Shown: in pieces, positions 32,530-42,774 of the stretch
Numbering within the stretch: position 1 is the stretch's first letter
Layout of the letters: every line of letters begins with the position of its first letter
Assembly: GCF_013003965.1 (NCBI RefSeq)
Contig: NZ_CP053069.1
Coordinates: 3,565,419 to 3,629,418 of the forward strand
Direction: 5' to 3'
DNA from: Usitatibacter rugosus
GTDB lineage: Bacteria > Pseudomonadota > Gammaproteobacteria > Burkholderiales > Usitatibacteraceae
Length of the DNA stretch: 64,000 nt
Notes under the pieces: generated by a model
Databases searched by the model: none
The model's input: only the letters and a program-made list of their open reading frames with translations
What the model was told of the DNA's origin: nothing
Made by a program: the position numbers and the translations under genes

Positions 32530-33996
32530 ATGAGCGCCCTCCCCCGCACGCCCCAGCCGGTTTCGACGACCGTTCCCAAGCCGCAGCTCTACATCGACGG
32601 GAAGTGGGTCGAGGGCGAGAGCACGATCGAGATCGCGATCGTCGACCCCGCGACGGGAGCAACACTCGCCAAGGGACGCGGAGCCTCGGACGCGCAGGTC
32701 GATGCCGCCGCGGCTGCAGCGGCACGTGCGTTCGCCGCGTGGGCCGCGATGCCGGCGTACGACCGCGGGCAAATCCTGCGAAGCGCGGCCGCGAAGCTGC
32801 GCGCGAACGCCGACGAGCTCGCGCGCGTGATGACGCTGGAGCAGGGCAAGCCGTTCGCCGAAGCGAAGGCGGAGATCCTCGGCTCCTGCGAGATCATCGA
32901 GTGGAACGCGGACGAAGGCCGCCGCCTCTACGGGCGCCTCGTGCCGTCGCGCCAGTCCAACGTGCAAGTACAAGTGGTCCATGAGCCGGTGGGGCCGGTC
33001 GCCGCTTTCACGCCGTGGAATTTCCCGATGACCACACCCGTGCGCAAGATCACCGGCTCGCTCGCGGCCGGCTGCACGTGCGTCATCAAGCCCGCCGAGG
33101 AGACGCCGCTCACCTGTCTCGCGATCGTGCGTGCGCTCGAGGAATCGGGACTGCCCGCCGGCGTGCTGAACGTCGTCTACGGCGATGCGGCCGCGATCTC
33201 CACGCGACTCATCGACAATCCGGCCATCCGCAAGATCTCGTTCACCGGCTCCACGCGCGTGGGCCGCATGCTGGCGGAACATGCCGGACGGATGCTCAAG
33301 AAAGCGACGCTGGAGCTCGGTGGCCACGCGCCGGTCGTCGTGTTCGAGGACGCAGATCTCGAGCGCGCCGTGCCGCAGATCATGGCGCTCAAGTACAAGA
33401 ACGCCGGGCAGATCTGCATCTCGCCCACGCGCTTCATCGTGCACGAGAAGATCTTCGCGCCGTTCGTCGAGCGCTTCGCGAACACGGCCACGTCGCTCAA
33501 GGTCGGACCCGGCCTGGATGAGAAGACGACGATGGGCCCTCTTGCTAACGGACGGCGGGCCACCGCGATCACCTCGCTCATCGACGACGCCGTGAAAGCC
33601 GGCGCGACCATCGCCGCGCAGGGCAGCGCGCCCGAGGGCGGCCACTTCCGCGGCCCCACCGTGCTCACGAAGATCCCGCTCACCGCGCGCGTCATGACGG
33701 AAGAGCCGTTCGGCCCGCTGGCGCTCGTGAACTCCTTCAAGACCTTCGACGAGGCGATGGCCGAGGCAAATCGCCTGCCGTACGGTCTCGCGTCGTATGT
33801 ATTCACGCGCGATCTTGCCAACGCGCAGCGCTCGGCCGCAGCCATCGAATCGGGCATGGTCGCGTTCAACTCGGCACGCGTCGCGTGGCCCGAGGCGCCG
33901 TTCGGCGGCGTGAAGGACAGCGGCTCCGGCTCGGAAGGCGGCAGCGAGGGACTCGAGGGCTACACGGTCACCAAGACCGTCAGCCTCTCGTGGTGA
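32530..33996 (+). CDS. NAD(P)-dependent aldehyde dehydrogenase, succinate-semialdehyde dehydrogenase-like
   Basis: A 488-residue aldehyde dehydrogenase. Motifs are FTPWNFPMTTPVRKI (oxyanion Asn), KPAEETPL, SFTGSTRVGRML, the general-base Glu in LELGGHAPVVVFE, the catalytic Cys in NAGQICISPTR, and EEPFGPLA. The C-terminal PFGGVKDSGSGSEGGSEGLEGY is closest to the GabD/succinate-semialdehyde group. It starts at 32530 after a 40-base leader from a possible -10 TACAAT at 32484. It diverges from the C45 gene by 82 bases. Substrate assignment is by similarity only. Confidence 0.9.
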   Translation: MSALPRTPQPVSTTVPKPQLYIDGKWVEGESTIEIAIVDPATGATLAKGRGASDAQVDAAAAAAARAFAAWAAMPAYDRGQILRSAAAKLRANADELARVMTLEQGKPFAEAKAEILGSCEIIEWNADEGRRLYGRLVPSRQSNVQVQVVHEPVGPVAAFTPWNFPMTTPVRKITGSLAAGCTCVIKPAEETPLTCLAIVRALEESGLPAGVLNVVYGDAAAISTRLIDNPAIRKISFTGSTRVGRMLAEHAGRMLKKATLELGGHAPVVVFEDADLERAVPQIMALKYKNAGQICISPTRFIVHEKIFAPFVERFANTATSLKVGPGLDEKTTMGPLANGRRATAITSLIDDAVKAGATIAAQGSAPEGGHFRGPTVLTKIPLTARVMTEEPFGPLALVNSFKTFDEAMAEANRLPYGLASYVFTRDLANAQRSAAAIESGMVAFNSARVAWPEAPFGGVKDSGSGSEGGSEGLEGYTVTKTVSLSW

Positions 33997-34021
33997 GCAC
34001 CTGCCTCCGCTGATCGAGGCG

Positions 34022-34771
34022 GTGCTCGCGGGCCTCGTGCTCGCGGCCATCGCCTACGACGTCCTCCAGGGACCGCGCGACTACCGCAAGCTGGTCGCCT
34101 CGGCGGAGACCGCGGATCGCCAGAAGGTCTTCCGCAAGTGGACGTGGCAATCGCTCGAGATCTACGGGCTGGGATCTCTCGCGGGGCTGTGGCTGATCGG
34201 GCGGCTCGACGCGCTCGGAACGGTGCCCGCTGAATTCTCCGGCGTCATGGCCGTGCTGCCCGTGGCTGCGGACGACTTCCTGGTCGGGCTGCTGCTCTCG
34301 GCCCTCGGCGTGGGCGTGGTCCTGCCCGTCGCGATCTCGTTCATCGCCATCCGCAAGGCTCGCGCGCGAGGGGAGGCGCCGCAATCCCCCGAAGTGGCGC
34401 TCGGCGAATTCGCCGCGCTGATGCCGCGCAATGCCGCCGAGCGGCGCTGCGCGCTCTGGCTCTCGATCAACGCGGGCATTTGCGAGGAGCTCTACTTCCG
34501 GCTCTTCGTCCCGCTTCTGCTCTGCATCCTCCTCGGTAACGCGATCGCCGCGTTCCTCGTGGCCGCCGTGGTCTTCGGCGTCACGCATGCCTATCAGGGC
34601 TGGATCGGCATCGTGGCGACCGCGGTGGTCGCGCTCGTGATGACCGCGCTCTATCTCGGCACGGGGCAACTCTGGGTGCCGATGGCGGTCCACGCCTTCA
34701 TCGACATCAACACGCTGCTGATTCGCCCCGCGCTGATGGCGCTCGCCGAGGGGCAGGGCGCGGCACGATAG
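34022..34771 (+). CDS. CPBP-family intramembrane metalloprotease
   Basis: A 249-residue polytopic membrane protein with about six to seven helices. The CPBP (type II CAAX prenyl endopeptidase-like) motifs are present: EELYFRLF (Glu-Glu and Arg), FGVTHAYQG (His) and HAFIDINT (His, Asn/Asp). Such proteases cleave within or near membranes; bacterial substrates are mostly unknown. The GTG at 34022 is the first start with a membrane segment (LAGLVLAAIAYDVL). It lies 25 bases after the aldehyde dehydrogenase stop and probably shares its transcript. Confidence 0.85.
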   Translation: MLAGLVLAAIAYDVLQGPRDYRKLVASAETADRQKVFRKWTWQSLEIYGLGSLAGLWLIGRLDALGTVPAEFSGVMAVLPVAADDFLVGLLLSALGVGVVLPVAISFIAIRKARARGEAPQSPEVALGEFAALMPRNAAERRCALWLSINAGICEELYFRLFVPLLLCILLGNAIAAFLVAAVVFGVTHAYQGWIGIVATAVVALVMTALYLGTGQLWVPMAVHAFIDINTLLIRPALMALAEGQGAAR

Positions 34772-34774
34772 AAT
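34769..34774 (+). promoter_or_regulatory. candidate -10 box for a leaderless transcript (34782 gene)
   Basis: TAGAAT lies 7 bases before the ATG at 34782, so a transcript from it would start at or next to the initiation codon. No good -35 box is visible. The same layout occurs before genes at 58488, 59396 and 57106. Confidence 0.35.
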
Positions 34775-34781
34775 TCGCCCC

Positions 34782-36038
34782 ATGTCCTCCCCCTCCTCGA
34801 CCGCCGACGCCATCGTCCTCGGCGCCGGCATCATCGGCATCAGCGTCGCCCTCCACCTGCAGCAGCGCGGCAAGTCCGTGGTGCTGGTCGACCGCCGTGG
34901 TGCCGCGGAGGAAACGTCCTATGGCAACGCCGGACTGATCCAGCGCGAGGGCGTGTACCCCTACGGCTTCCCGCACGACTACGGCGCGCTCGTCCGCTAC
35001 GGGATGAACCGCACGATCGACGCGCACTACCATCCGTCCGCCGTGCTGTCGCTGGCACCCTTCCTGTGGAAGTACTGGCATTTCTCGCGGCCCGCGCGCC
35101 ACGAGAAGATCGCGCACATCTATTCGCACCTGATCGAGCACTGCGTCACGGAGCACGACAAGCTCGCGCAGGCCGCGGGAGCGACCGGCTTCCTCGAGCG
35201 CAAGGGCTGGATGAAGGTGTTCCGCACCGAGCGCGAGCGCGACACGCGCTTCGCCGAGGCCGCGCGGTGGAACAAGGAGTACGGCCTCAACTTCCGCACG
35301 CTCGATCCGGAAGCGCTGCGCGAGGAAGAGCCTCACCTTGCGCCTGTGCTCGTGGGCGGGCTGCACTGGACCGATCCCGTTTGCGTGAACGATCCGCAGG
35401 GTCTCGCACTTGCGTACCTGGCGCTCTTCGAGAAGAACGGCGGCACGCTGCTGCAGGGCAACGCGGCGAGCCTCGCGCAATCCGGTTCAGGCTGGAGCGT
35501 TCGCACGGGCGACGGCAACGTGACCGCGAAGGATGCGGTGATCGCGCTCGGCCCGTGGGCCGACACGGCGACGCAAGCACTGGGCTACGACCTCCCGCTC
35601 GCCGTGAAGCGCGGCTATCACATGCACTATCGCGCGGCGGGGCACGCGAAGTTGAATCACCCTGTGCTCGATCACGAGCGGGGATATTTCCTCGCGCCGA
35701 TGCAGCAGGGCATTCGCCTCACCACCGGCGCTGAGTTCGCGCACCGCGACGCAATCCGCACGCCGGTGCAGCTCGGGCGAGCGGAGCCGATCGCGCGTGA
35801 TCTGTTTCCGTTGGCGGAGCGGCTCGACACCGAACCCTGGATGGGCGCCCGCCCGTGCACGCCCGACATGCTGCCCATCATCGGGCCCGCGCCGAAGCAC
35901 AAGAACCTCTGGTTCTCCTTCGGCCACGCGCATCACGGGCTGACACTCGGCCCCGTGACCGGGCGCTTGATGGCTGACCTCGTCACCGGCGCCACGCCCT
36001 TCGTCGACCCCACGCCGTACCGCGCCGATCGTTTCTAG
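34782..36038 (+). CDS. FAD-dependent D-amino-acid dehydrogenase-like oxidoreductase (DAO family)
   Basis: A 418-residue flavoprotein of the DadA/glycine oxidase group. The N-terminal FAD motif AIVLGAGIIGISVALHLQQRG is followed by VVLVDRRG, TSYGNAGLIQREG, the substrate-domain YHMHYRAAGHAKLNHPVLD, and the C-terminal FAD contact WFSFGHAHHGLTLGPVTGRL. DadA-type enzymes deaminate D-amino acids and feed electrons to the respiratory chain. The substrate is not certain; an alanine racemase partner is not present. Expression may come from a leaderless promoter just upstream. Confidence 0.88.
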   Translation: MSSPSSTADAIVLGAGIIGISVALHLQQRGKSVVLVDRRGAAEETSYGNAGLIQREGVYPYGFPHDYGALVRYGMNRTIDAHYHPSAVLSLAPFLWKYWHFSRPARHEKIAHIYSHLIEHCVTEHDKLAQAAGATGFLERKGWMKVFRTERERDTRFAEAARWNKEYGLNFRTLDPEALREEEPHLAPVLVGGLHWTDPVCVNDPQGLALAYLALFEKNGGTLLQGNAASLAQSGSGWSVRTGDGNVTAKDAVIALGPWADTATQALGYDLPLAVKRGYHMHYRAAGHAKLNHPVLDHERGYFLAPMQQGIRLTTGAEFAHRDAIRTPVQLGRAEPIARDLFPLAERLDTEPWMGARPCTPDMLPIIGPAPKHKNLWFSFGHAHHGLTLGPVTGRLMADLVTGATPFVDPTPYRADRF

Positions 36039-36200
36039 CTTCCCGAAGCTGAGAGAAAACGTTTAACTTCGCGGGCCGCAGATCAACAATTGGTATATCT
36101 GGTAGGCAATCAATTCGAGGGATCGATCTGGGATAATTGCGGCCTTACACAGACCCGCGCCGCTACGGCAGGCGCGGGCGGCCCTCCGGAGACACGATCG

Positions 36201-38033
36201 ATGCACGCCCAGGCAGCGCCCGTCCAGCAGGAAGCCCCGACCCGTAATCGCAAGTTGTTGAAGTGGGTGGAAGAAGTAGCCGCCCTCACGCAGCCCGACC
36301 GCATCTACTGGTGCGACGGCTCCGACGCCGAATACGACCGCCTCTGCGGCGAGCTCGTGGCGGCCGGCACCTTCCGCAAGCTCGACCCGAAGCTGCGCCC
36401 CAATTCGTATCTCGCGTGGTCCGACCCGTCGGACGTCGCGCGCGTGGAAGACCGCACGTTCATCTGCTCGAAGGAGAAGAAGGACGCGGGTCCGACCAAC
36501 AACTGGGTCGATCCCACCGAGATGCGCTCGACGCTGAAAGGCCTCTTCAAGGGCTCGATGCGCGGCCGCACGATGTATGTCGTGCCGTTCAGCATGGGCC
36601 CGCTCGGTTCGCCCATCGCGCACATCGGCGTGGAGCTCTCCGATTCGCCGTACGTCGCCGTGAACATGAAGTTGATGACGCGCATGGGCCGCAAGGTCCT
36701 CGACGTGCTGGGCGACAACGGCGAGTTCGTTCCCGCGCTGCACTCCGTCGGCGCGCCGCTCGAGAAGGGCCAGAAGGACGTGACGTGGCCCTGCAACAAG
36801 GACCACAAATACATCGTGCATTTCCCGGAGACGAAGGAGATCTGGTCCTTCGGCTCGGGCTACGGCGGCAACGCGCTGCTGGGCAAGAAGTGCTTCGCGC
36901 TGCGCATCGCTTCGGTGATGGGACGTGAACAAGGCTGGCTCGCCGAGCACATGCTGATCCTCGGCGTGGAATCGCCCGAGGGTAGGAAGCACTACGTCAC
37001 GGCCGCGTTCCCGAGCGCCTGCGGCAAGACCAACTTCGCGATGCTGATCCCGCCGCCCGCGTTCAAGGGCTGGAAGATCACGACCGTCGGCGACGACATC
37101 GCGTGGATCAAGCCCGGCCCCGATGGCAAGCTGCGCGCGATCAATCCGGAAGCGGGCTTCTTCGGCGTGGCTCCCGGCACTTCGGTGGAGACCAACCCGA
37201 ATTGCATGGAGACCATCAAGAGCAACACCATCTTCACCAACGTGGCGCTCACGCCCGAGGGTGACGTGTGGTGGGAAGGCATGACGAAGACGCCGCCCGC
37301 GAAGCTCACCGACTGGACGGGCAAGGAATGGACGCCCGGTTGCGGCCGTACTGCGGCGCATGCGAACGCGCGCTTCACCGTCGCCGCTTCGCAGTGCCCG
37401 TCGATCGATCCGAAGTGGGACGATCCCGCCGGCGTGCCGATCGACGCGTTCATCTTCGGCGGCCGCCGCTCGAACACGGTGCCGCTCGTCACGGAAGCGA
37501 AGGACTGGGTGGAAGGCGTGTACATGGCCTCCACGCTCGGCTCCGAGACCACCGCGGCGATCGTGGGCCAGGTGGGCGTCGTGCGCCGCGACCCGTTCGC
37601 GATGCTCGCCTTCTGCGGCTACAACATCACCGACTACTTCCGCCACTGGCTGTCGTTCGGGAAGAAAGGTGTGCAGCTCCCGAAGATCTACATGGTCAAC
37701 TGGTTCCGGAAGGGCGCGGACGGCAAGTTCCTGTGGCCCGGCTACGGCGAGAACATGCGCGTGCTGAAGTGGATCGTAGGCCGCGTGGAAGGAAAGGCCA
37801 ACGCCCAGGGCACGACCCTCGGCAACGTGCCCGCGTACGGCGACCTCGACTGGAGCGGCCTCGAGGCGTTTGGCGAGAAGAAGTTCGCCGATGCCACAGC
37901 GATCACGAAGGAACAGTGGAGCGACGAGATGAAGCTCCACATGGAAATGGTCGAGGGCAAGCTCGCGCAGGACAACGTGCCGCCCGAGCTCTTTGCGCGC
38001 TACCAGGAGCTGAAGGCAAAGTATCCCTTCTGA
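36201..38033 (+). CDS. pckG: phosphoenolpyruvate carboxykinase (GTP)
   Basis: A 610-residue cytoplasmic gluconeogenic enzyme converting oxaloacetate and GTP to PEP, CO2 and GDP. GTP-class features are [19 protein letters not shown]-like substrate loops, [12 protein letters not shown], the kinase-1a P-loop FPSACGKTN with its reactive cysteine at about residue 275, VGDDIAWI (metal), [10 protein letters not shown] and [10 protein letters not shown] (guanine site). The start at 36201 gives [18 protein letters not shown]; a frame upstream runs through the 5' region. GATAAT at 36132-36137 could be the -10 box in the 162-base leader. An intrinsic terminator follows. Confidence 0.96.
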   Translation: MHAQAAPVQQEAPTRNRKLLKWVEEVAALTQPDRIYWCDGSDAEYDRLCGELVAAGTFRKLDPKLRPNSYLAWSDPSDVARVEDRTFICSKEKKDAGPTNNWVDPTEMRSTLKGLFKGSMRGRTMYVVPFSMGPLGSPIAHIGVELSDSPYVAVNMKLMTRMGRKVLDVLGDNGEFVPALHSVGAPLEKGQKDVTWPCNKDHKYIVHFPETKEIWSFGSGYGGNALLGKKCFALRIASVMGREQGWLAEHMLILGVESPEGRKHYVTAAFPSACGKTNFAMLIPPPAFKGWKITTVGDDIAWIKPGPDGKLRAINPEAGFFGVAPGTSVETNPNCMETIKSNTIFTNVALTPEGDVWWEGMTKTPPAKLTDWTGKEWTPGCGRTAAHANARFTVAASQCPSIDPKWDDPAGVPIDAFIFGGRRSNTVPLVTEAKDWVEGVYMASTLGSETTAAIVGQVGVVRRDPFAMLAFCGYNITDYFRHWLSFGKKGVQLPKIYMVNWFRKGADGKFLWPGYGENMRVLKWIVGRVEGKANAQGTTLGNVPAYGDLDWSGLEAFGEKKFADATAITKEQWSDEMKLHMEMVEGKLAQDNVPPELFARYQELKAKYPF

Positions 38034-38051
38034 GGGACGCATCGCCATCAG

Positions 38052-38079
38052 AAAAACGCCCGCACCCGCGGGCGTTTTT
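38052..38079 (+). terminator. Rho-independent terminator after pckG
   Basis: AAAAACGCCCGC-ACCC-GCGGGCGTTTTT is a symmetric GC stem flanked by A and T tracts, 18 bases after the pckG stop. A TAGAAT box at 38085-38090, right after it, may be the -10 of the next gene. Confidence 0.92.
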
Positions 38080-38149
38080 CTTTGTAGAATCCGCCGACAG
38101 ACGCTGGCTGGCAAGACAACCAAAACAGACTGCCTCAGGGAGCCGAAAC

Positions 38150-41100
38150 ATGCGCACTGTCCTTCGAGCCGCCTCGGCCTTCGCGGCCCTGGCCGCTTTC
38201 CTCTCCTCCATCCACGCCGCCCCGGTCAACACGACCGTGGATTCCCCGGGTGACGTCGGGCAGTACCCCTCGGTCCGGCTCAATGCGAGCGGCAATGCCG
38301 TCATCAGTTACTACGACGCCATCAACGGCGACTTGAAACTCGCGGTCTGCGGGGACGCGGCGTGTACCACCTCGACCCTCACGACGGTGGCCAGCGCCGG
38401 CAACGTCGGCCCATTCACCTCGCTTGCGCTCGACGCGAGCGGATTCCCGGTCATCAGCTACTTCGACATCTCGAACCAGGCCCTCAAGGTCGCCTTCTGC
38501 GGGGATGCCACGTGCACCACCTCGACGATCACGACGGTGGATACCTTTGCGGGCCAGTTCACCTCGGTGCAGCTCGACGGGAACGGCTTCGCGGTCATCA
38601 GCTACCGCAAGGGAGGCACCCTGGCGCTCGCGGTTTGCCACGACCCGACTTGCTCCACCCGCACGATCACGACGGTCGATCCGTCCGTCAACGTCTTCAC
38701 GACGTCGCTACAGCTCAGAGGCGGCTTTCCCGTGATCGCCTACAGCAATGCGACCACCGGCGACCTGCTGCTCGCCGTCTGTGCCGATGCAACGTGTAGC
38801 ACCGGCACGCTCACGACGGTGGATGCCACGGGAAACTTCAGCAACTTCACATCCCTGGCGTTGAACGCATCGGGGTTCCCGGCGATCAGCTACGCCGACA
38901 CCACGAACGGCACCCTGAAGCTCGCGGTCTGCGGCGACCCGATCTGCGGCAGCTCGACGCTCACCACCGTCGACACGTCGCCCGTCAACGTGCTGTCGAC
39001 CGCCGTGATGCTCCCCGCCGGCGGCAATCCCCTCATCGCCTATGGGTCGAACACGCGTGGCCTGGCCCTCGCGGCCTGCGCGAACGCGACCTGCTCGACG
39101 TCCACCATCACGCAGCTAGACGGCACGAGCCGTGCGAGCCTCCTGTCCGCCCGGCTCGACGGCACGGGCCGTCCCGTGATGGGCCACTACACCGGACTCG
39201 CAGGGACCCTGGACCTCAAGCTCACGACGCTCGCGCCCGCGGTCGTGACCTCGGTTGCCGTGCCCGCGAACGGAACCTACGACACGGGCCAGAACCTCGA
39301 CTTCACGGTGAACTGGAGCGAGGCGGTGACCGTGACGGGCACGCCGCAGATCGCACTCACGATCGGCGCCACGACGCGGCAGGCGACCTACCAGTCCGGC
39401 AGCGGCACCTCCGCCCTGCTCTTCCGCTACACGGTGGTGGCCGGCGACAACGACGGCGACGGCATCACCGTGGGCGGCCTGACGCTGAACGGCGGCACGA
39501 TCCGCGACGCGCTCGCGTTCAACGCAACCCTCGCGCTCAACGCGGTCGGCGCCACGAATGCCGTCCTGGTCAACACCGCGGGGCCGCAAGTCACCTCCGT
39601 CACCGTGCCGGCCAACGGCACCTACGACACCGGACAGAACCTCGACTTCACGGTGAACTGGGACGAGGCGGCCACGGTGACCGGGGCGCCTCAACTGCAG
39701 CTCACCATCGGCGCGGCGGCCCGCGCCGCGACGTACGTCTCGGGCTCGGGAACCACCGCGCTTCTCTTCCGCTACACGGTGGTCGCGGGCGATACCGATG
39801 GCGACGGCATCACCGTCGGGGCGCTGGTGCTGAACGGCGGAACGATCGCCGACGGGATCGGCAATCCGGCGACGCTCACGCTGAACGCCATCGGCGCTAC
39901 GAACGCGGTCCTGGTCAACACCGCGGGACCGCAAGTCACCTCGGTCGCCGTGCCGGCCAACGGCACCTACGACACCGGACAGAACCTCGACTTCACGGTG
40001 AACTGGGACGAGGCGGCCGTCGTGACCGGAGCACCCCAGGTGCAACTCACCCTCGGCGCGGCGGCTCGCGCGGCGACCTACGTCTCGGGCTCGGGAACCA
40101 CCGCGCTTCTCTTCCGCTACACGGTGGTCGCGGGCGATACCGATGGCGACGGCATCACCGTCGGGGCGCTGGTGCTGAACGGCGGAACGATCGCCGACGG
40201 GATCGGCAATCCGGCGACGCTCACGCTGAACGCCGTCGGCGCTACGAACGCGGTCCTGGTCAACACCGCGGGACCGCAAGTCACCTCGGTCGCCGTGCCG
40301 GCCAACGGCAACTACGTGACTGGGCAGAACCTCGACTTCACCGTGAACTGGAACGAAGCGGCCACCGTGACCGGAGCGCCCCAGCTGCAGCTCACCATCG
40401 GCGCGACGGCCCGCGCCGCGACCTATGTCTCGGGCACGGGGACCACCGCCCTTCTCTTCCGCTACACGGTGGTCGCGGGCGATACCGATGGCGACGGCAT
40501 CACGGTCGGGGCTCTCGTGCTGAACGGCGGCACCATCGCCGATGGGGTCGGCAATCCCGCGACGCTCACGCTGAACAGCGTTGGTTCCACGGCCGCCGTC
40601 CTCGTGAACTCCCCGCCGATCACCACGACGTATACGGCGCCGTCGGCGACCGGCAGCGGCATGATCACCGCGTCGTTCACCGGCGGCGGTCTCACGTGCA
40701 CGTACACCGTCTCGCAATTCATCCCGCTCACCGGCCACGCCGCGAGCCCTCCTGCCGGAAGTGCGCCCGCGGGCGTGGCGTTCCCGCACGGCCTCTTCGA
40801 TTTCACGACCAGCGGGTGCACGCCGGGCTCGACGATCACGATGACGATCACGTATCCGGCGGCGCTGCCTCCGACAACGCAGTACTGGAAGTACGGCCCG
40901 ACGCCGGGCAACGCCGTGCCGCATTGGTACGTGCTGCCCGCGGCGATCGTGGGAGCCACAGCGACCTTCTCGATCACGGACGGCGGCATGGGCGACGACG
41001 ACCTCGCGGCCAACGGCACGATCGTCGACCAGGGCGGCCCGGGTGCCGGAGGAGGAGCGGGCGGCACGGGGACCGGCATTCCGACGCTTTCCGAATGGAT

Positions 41101-41188
41101 GCTGCTCCTGCTTGCGACGCTGATGCTCGGCCTGGGGGCGAGGCGTACCATCCCTGCGACACCGGCCCATCGAAAAGGCACGCCATGA
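38150..41188 (+). CDS. IPTL-CTERM surface/secreted protein with tandem Ig-like repeats
   Basis: A 1012-residue exported protein with a signal peptide to about residue 24. About seven degenerate 45-50-residue units follow (V-I-S-Y-x-D, [11 protein letters not shown], STxTTVD), a likely propeller with paired cysteines. Residues 366 to about 825 are four tandem 115-residue repeats starting [20 protein letters not shown] (DNA period exactly 345). A choice-of-anchor-U-like domain follows, and then a C-terminal sorting tail: IPTLSEW, a hydrophobic helix and a basic end. IPTL-CTERM proteins are thought to be processed by an exosortase (XrtH type), not found here. The stop overlaps the next start (ATGA). 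Confidence 0.9.
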   Translation: MRTVLRAASAFAALAAFLSSIHAAPVNTTVDSPGDVGQYPSVRLNASGNAVISYYDAINGDLKLAVCGDAACTTSTLTTVASAGNVGPFTSLALDASGFPVISYFDISNQALKVAFCGDATCTTSTITTVDTFAGQFTSVQLDGNGFAVISYRKGGTLALAVCHDPTCSTRTITTVDPSVNVFTTSLQLRGGFPVIAYSNATTGDLLLAVCADATCSTGTLTTVDATGNFSNFTSLALNASGFPAISYADTTNGTLKLAVCGDPICGSSTLTTVDTSPVNVLSTAVMLPAGGNPLIAYGSNTRGLALAACANATCSTSTITQLDGTSRASLLSARLDGTGRPVMGHYTGLAGTLDLKLTTLAPAVVTSVAVPANGTYDTGQNLDFTVNWSEAVTVTGTPQIALTIGATTRQATYQSGSGTSALLFRYTVVAGDNDGDGITVGGLTLNGGTIRDALAFNATLALNAVGATNAVLVNTAGPQVTSVTVPANGTYDTGQNLDFTVNWDEAATVTGAPQLQLTIGAAARAATYVSGSGTTALLFRYTVVAGDTDGDGITVGALVLNGGTIADGIGNPATLTLNAIGATNAVLVNTAGPQVTSVAVPANGTYDTGQNLDFTVNWDEAAVVTGAPQVQLTLGAAARAATYVSGSGTTALLFRYTVVAGDTDGDGITVGALVLNGGTIADGIGNPATLTLNAVGATNAVLVNTAGPQVTSVAVPANGNYVTGQNLDFTVNWNEAATVTGAPQLQLTIGATARAATYVSGTGTTALLFRYTVVAGDTDGDGITVGALVLNGGTIADGVGNPATLTLNSVGSTAAVLVNSPPITTTYTAPSATGSGMITASFTGGGLTCTYTVSQFIPLTGHAASPPAGSAPAGVAFPHGLFDFTTSGCTPGSTITMTITYPAALPPTTQYWKYGPTPGNAVPHWYVLPAAIVGATATFSITDGGMGDDDLAANGTIVDQGGPGAGGGAGGTGTGIPTLSEWMLLLLATLMLGLGARRTIPATPAHRKGTP
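39245..40618 (+). repeat. four in-frame 345-bp tandem repeats
   Basis: Units start at 39245, 39590, 39935 and 40280, each beginning at the codon for V-T-S-V. Units 2 and 3 are almost identical in DNA, unit 4 is close, and unit 1 is the most diverged, which fits recent duplication of the middle unit. The period is an exact multiple of three, so copy number can change without breaking the reading frame. Confidence 0.95.
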
Positions 41189-42174
41189 AACGCCTCCTGA
41201 CGCTCTTCATCCTCGCCGTCTCCACGAGCGCCGTCGCGCAGAACCTGATCGTCGACCGTGCCGAGGTCGAGAAGGCCATCGCCGCCGGCGCCCTCGTGTG
41301 GGATGTGCGCAGTGCCGAGGACTACGCGAAGGGCCACATTCCCGGCGCCGTGAACATCGGGCTGGTGGCCGACGTCTTCCGCGACGCCAACCGAGAAGAC
41401 CCGCCGTCGGCCGCGGCCGCGTCGCGCCTCTTCGGCGCCGCCGGCATGGACATCCTCGGCCGCGAGGTCATCACGTATTCGACCAAGGGCGACCCCTTCG
41501 CGTACTACGGCGCCCGCATGGTCGAGTACTACGGCGGCAAGCACGCGAAGGTCTTCCACGGGGGCCTGGACGACTGGACCGCCGCCGGCAAGCCCGCCGT
41601 CACGGAGCCCACGCGCCTCGCGCCGGTTGCGATCGCCCTCGCCAACGAGCGGCGCGGTGCGATCTCGACCAAGGACATGGTGGAGCGCGTGAAGTCCGGC
41701 AACGCGCAGATCCTCGATACGCGCACCACCAAGGAATTCACCGGCGAGGACATCCGCGCGATCCGCGGCGGCCACGTGACCGGCGCCGTGCTGATCCCGT
41801 ACGAGGCCAACTGGTCCGACCCCGACGCCGGCGTGAAGCTCGCGCAGAAGAAGGTCACGAACCGCGACGGGATGTCCCTCAAGCCGCAATCCGAGCTGAA
41901 GACGCTGTACTCGAAGCTCGATCCCGCCAAGGAAACCGTCGTCTATTGCCAGAGCGGCGTGCGCGCCTCCGAGACGGCCGCGGTGCTTCGCGACCTGGGC
42001 TTCAAGGACGTGAAGGTCTACGAGGAGTCGTGGCTCGGCTACGCGGGCAACCTCTCCGCCCCGGCGGAGAACGAAGTGTTCGTCAACGTGGGCGCGCTCA
42101 ACGGACGCCTGGGTTCCCTCCAGTCGCGGGTGAACGAGCTCGAGGCGGAGCTGGCCAGGCTCAAGGCCAAATAA
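41185..42174 (+). CDS. exported double-domain rhodanese-like sulfurtransferase
   Basis: A 329-residue protein with a Sec signal ([19 protein letters not shown]). The first rhodanese domain covers about 22-140 ([22 protein letters not shown]) and the second about 155-300 ([28 protein letters not shown]). The active-site loop of the second domain is [10 protein letters not shown] with Cys255. The matching position of the first domain reads [10 protein letters not shown], so it lacks the cysteine and is probably non-catalytic. A C-terminal coiled-coil-like helix ([18 protein letters not shown]) ends the protein. It overlaps the IPTL-CTERM gene by 4 bases. Confidence 0.9.
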   Translation: MKRLLTLFILAVSTSAVAQNLIVDRAEVEKAIAAGALVWDVRSAEDYAKGHIPGAVNIGLVADVFRDANREDPPSAAAASRLFGAAGMDILGREVITYSTKGDPFAYYGARMVEYYGGKHAKVFHGGLDDWTAAGKPAVTEPTRLAPVAIALANERRGAISTKDMVERVKSGNAQILDTRTTKEFTGEDIRAIRGGHVTGAVLIPYEANWSDPDAGVKLAQKKVTNRDGMSLKPQSELKTLYSKLDPAKETVVYCQSGVRASETAAVLRDLGFKDVKVYEESWLGYAGNLSAPAENEVFVNVGALNGRLGSLQSRVNELEAELARLKAK

Positions 42175-42197
42175 AGGGGTCTGACCCCATTATTCCT
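42169..42197. repeat. GGGGTC palindrome at the end of the rhodanese gene
   Basis: AATAAAGGGGTCTGACCCCATTATT contains the perfect inverted repeat GGGGTC-T-GACCCC and overlaps the stop codon. It is a short member of the AATAAAGGGGTC family seen at 46511 and 55595. Confidence 0.7.
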
Positions 42198-42315
42198 ACC
42201 GGTGTAATCCGGCCTTTCCCCGCGAAGTGACTTGCCTCACAGGCAACTTCCCCGGTCCGGCGCGATAGTGGGCCCGTTCGCTCCACAAGGCGCTTCACCA
42301 CATCCGGGGAAAAAA

Positions 42316-42696
42316 ATGAAAATCAAATCGATCGTTGCTGTTGCTTCGCTGGCCATCGCCCTGCCGTTCCAGGCCCTCGCTTCCGGCGCCATCGCCGTGG
42401 ACGAGGAATACGGCGCCGTCTTCGGCACCGCCTCGGGACAGGCTTCGAAGTGGGACGCCGGCCGTTCGGCCCTCGCCAAGTGCGTGGACACCGGCAGCCA
42501 CAACTGCAAGGTCGCGGTCCGCTACGAACAGTGCGGCGCGTATGTCGCCTCCTGGCGCTTCTCCTCCGTCGGCACCGGCGCCACGAAGGCCGAGGCCGTC
42601 AAGTCCGCGATGAAGGGCTGCACCGAGTGCAAGCTGGTCATCGCCGAGTGCGAAGGCACCAAGTCGAACCTGATCGCGACGTCCGCGGTTCGCTGA
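42316..42696 (+). CDS. DUF4189 domain-containing exported protein
   Basis: A 126-residue secreted protein with a signal peptide (MKIKSIVAVASLAIALPFQALA). A single DUF4189-like domain holds GAIAVDEEYGAVFGTASGQ, A-x-x-x-A-L-x-K-C, NCKVAVRYEQCGAYVA and an EAVKSAMKGC repeat end. Four to six cysteines suggest disulfides. The family is widespread and uncharacterised. The ATG at 42316 follows CCGGGGAAAAAA, a usable ribosome site. It seems to be a single-gene unit. Confidence 0.85.
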   Translation: MKIKSIVAVASLAIALPFQALASGAIAVDEEYGAVFGTASGQASKWDAGRSALAKCVDTGSHNCKVAVRYEQCGAYVASWRFSSVGTGATKAEAVKSAMKGCTECKLVIAECEGTKSNLIATSAVR

Positions 42697-42774
42697 TACC
42701 GGGCGGCTCGCCGCCCTCCAATCCGATCCAGTAACATCCCCTGACCCGCGCCAAGCGGGATCGGGGGATTTCGC

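Noticed and set aside
39245-40618. Regular repeats considered as a CRISPR array
   Set aside because: Units are 345 bases, contiguous and in frame within a surface-protein gene; there are no short repeats with unique spacers and no cas genes.
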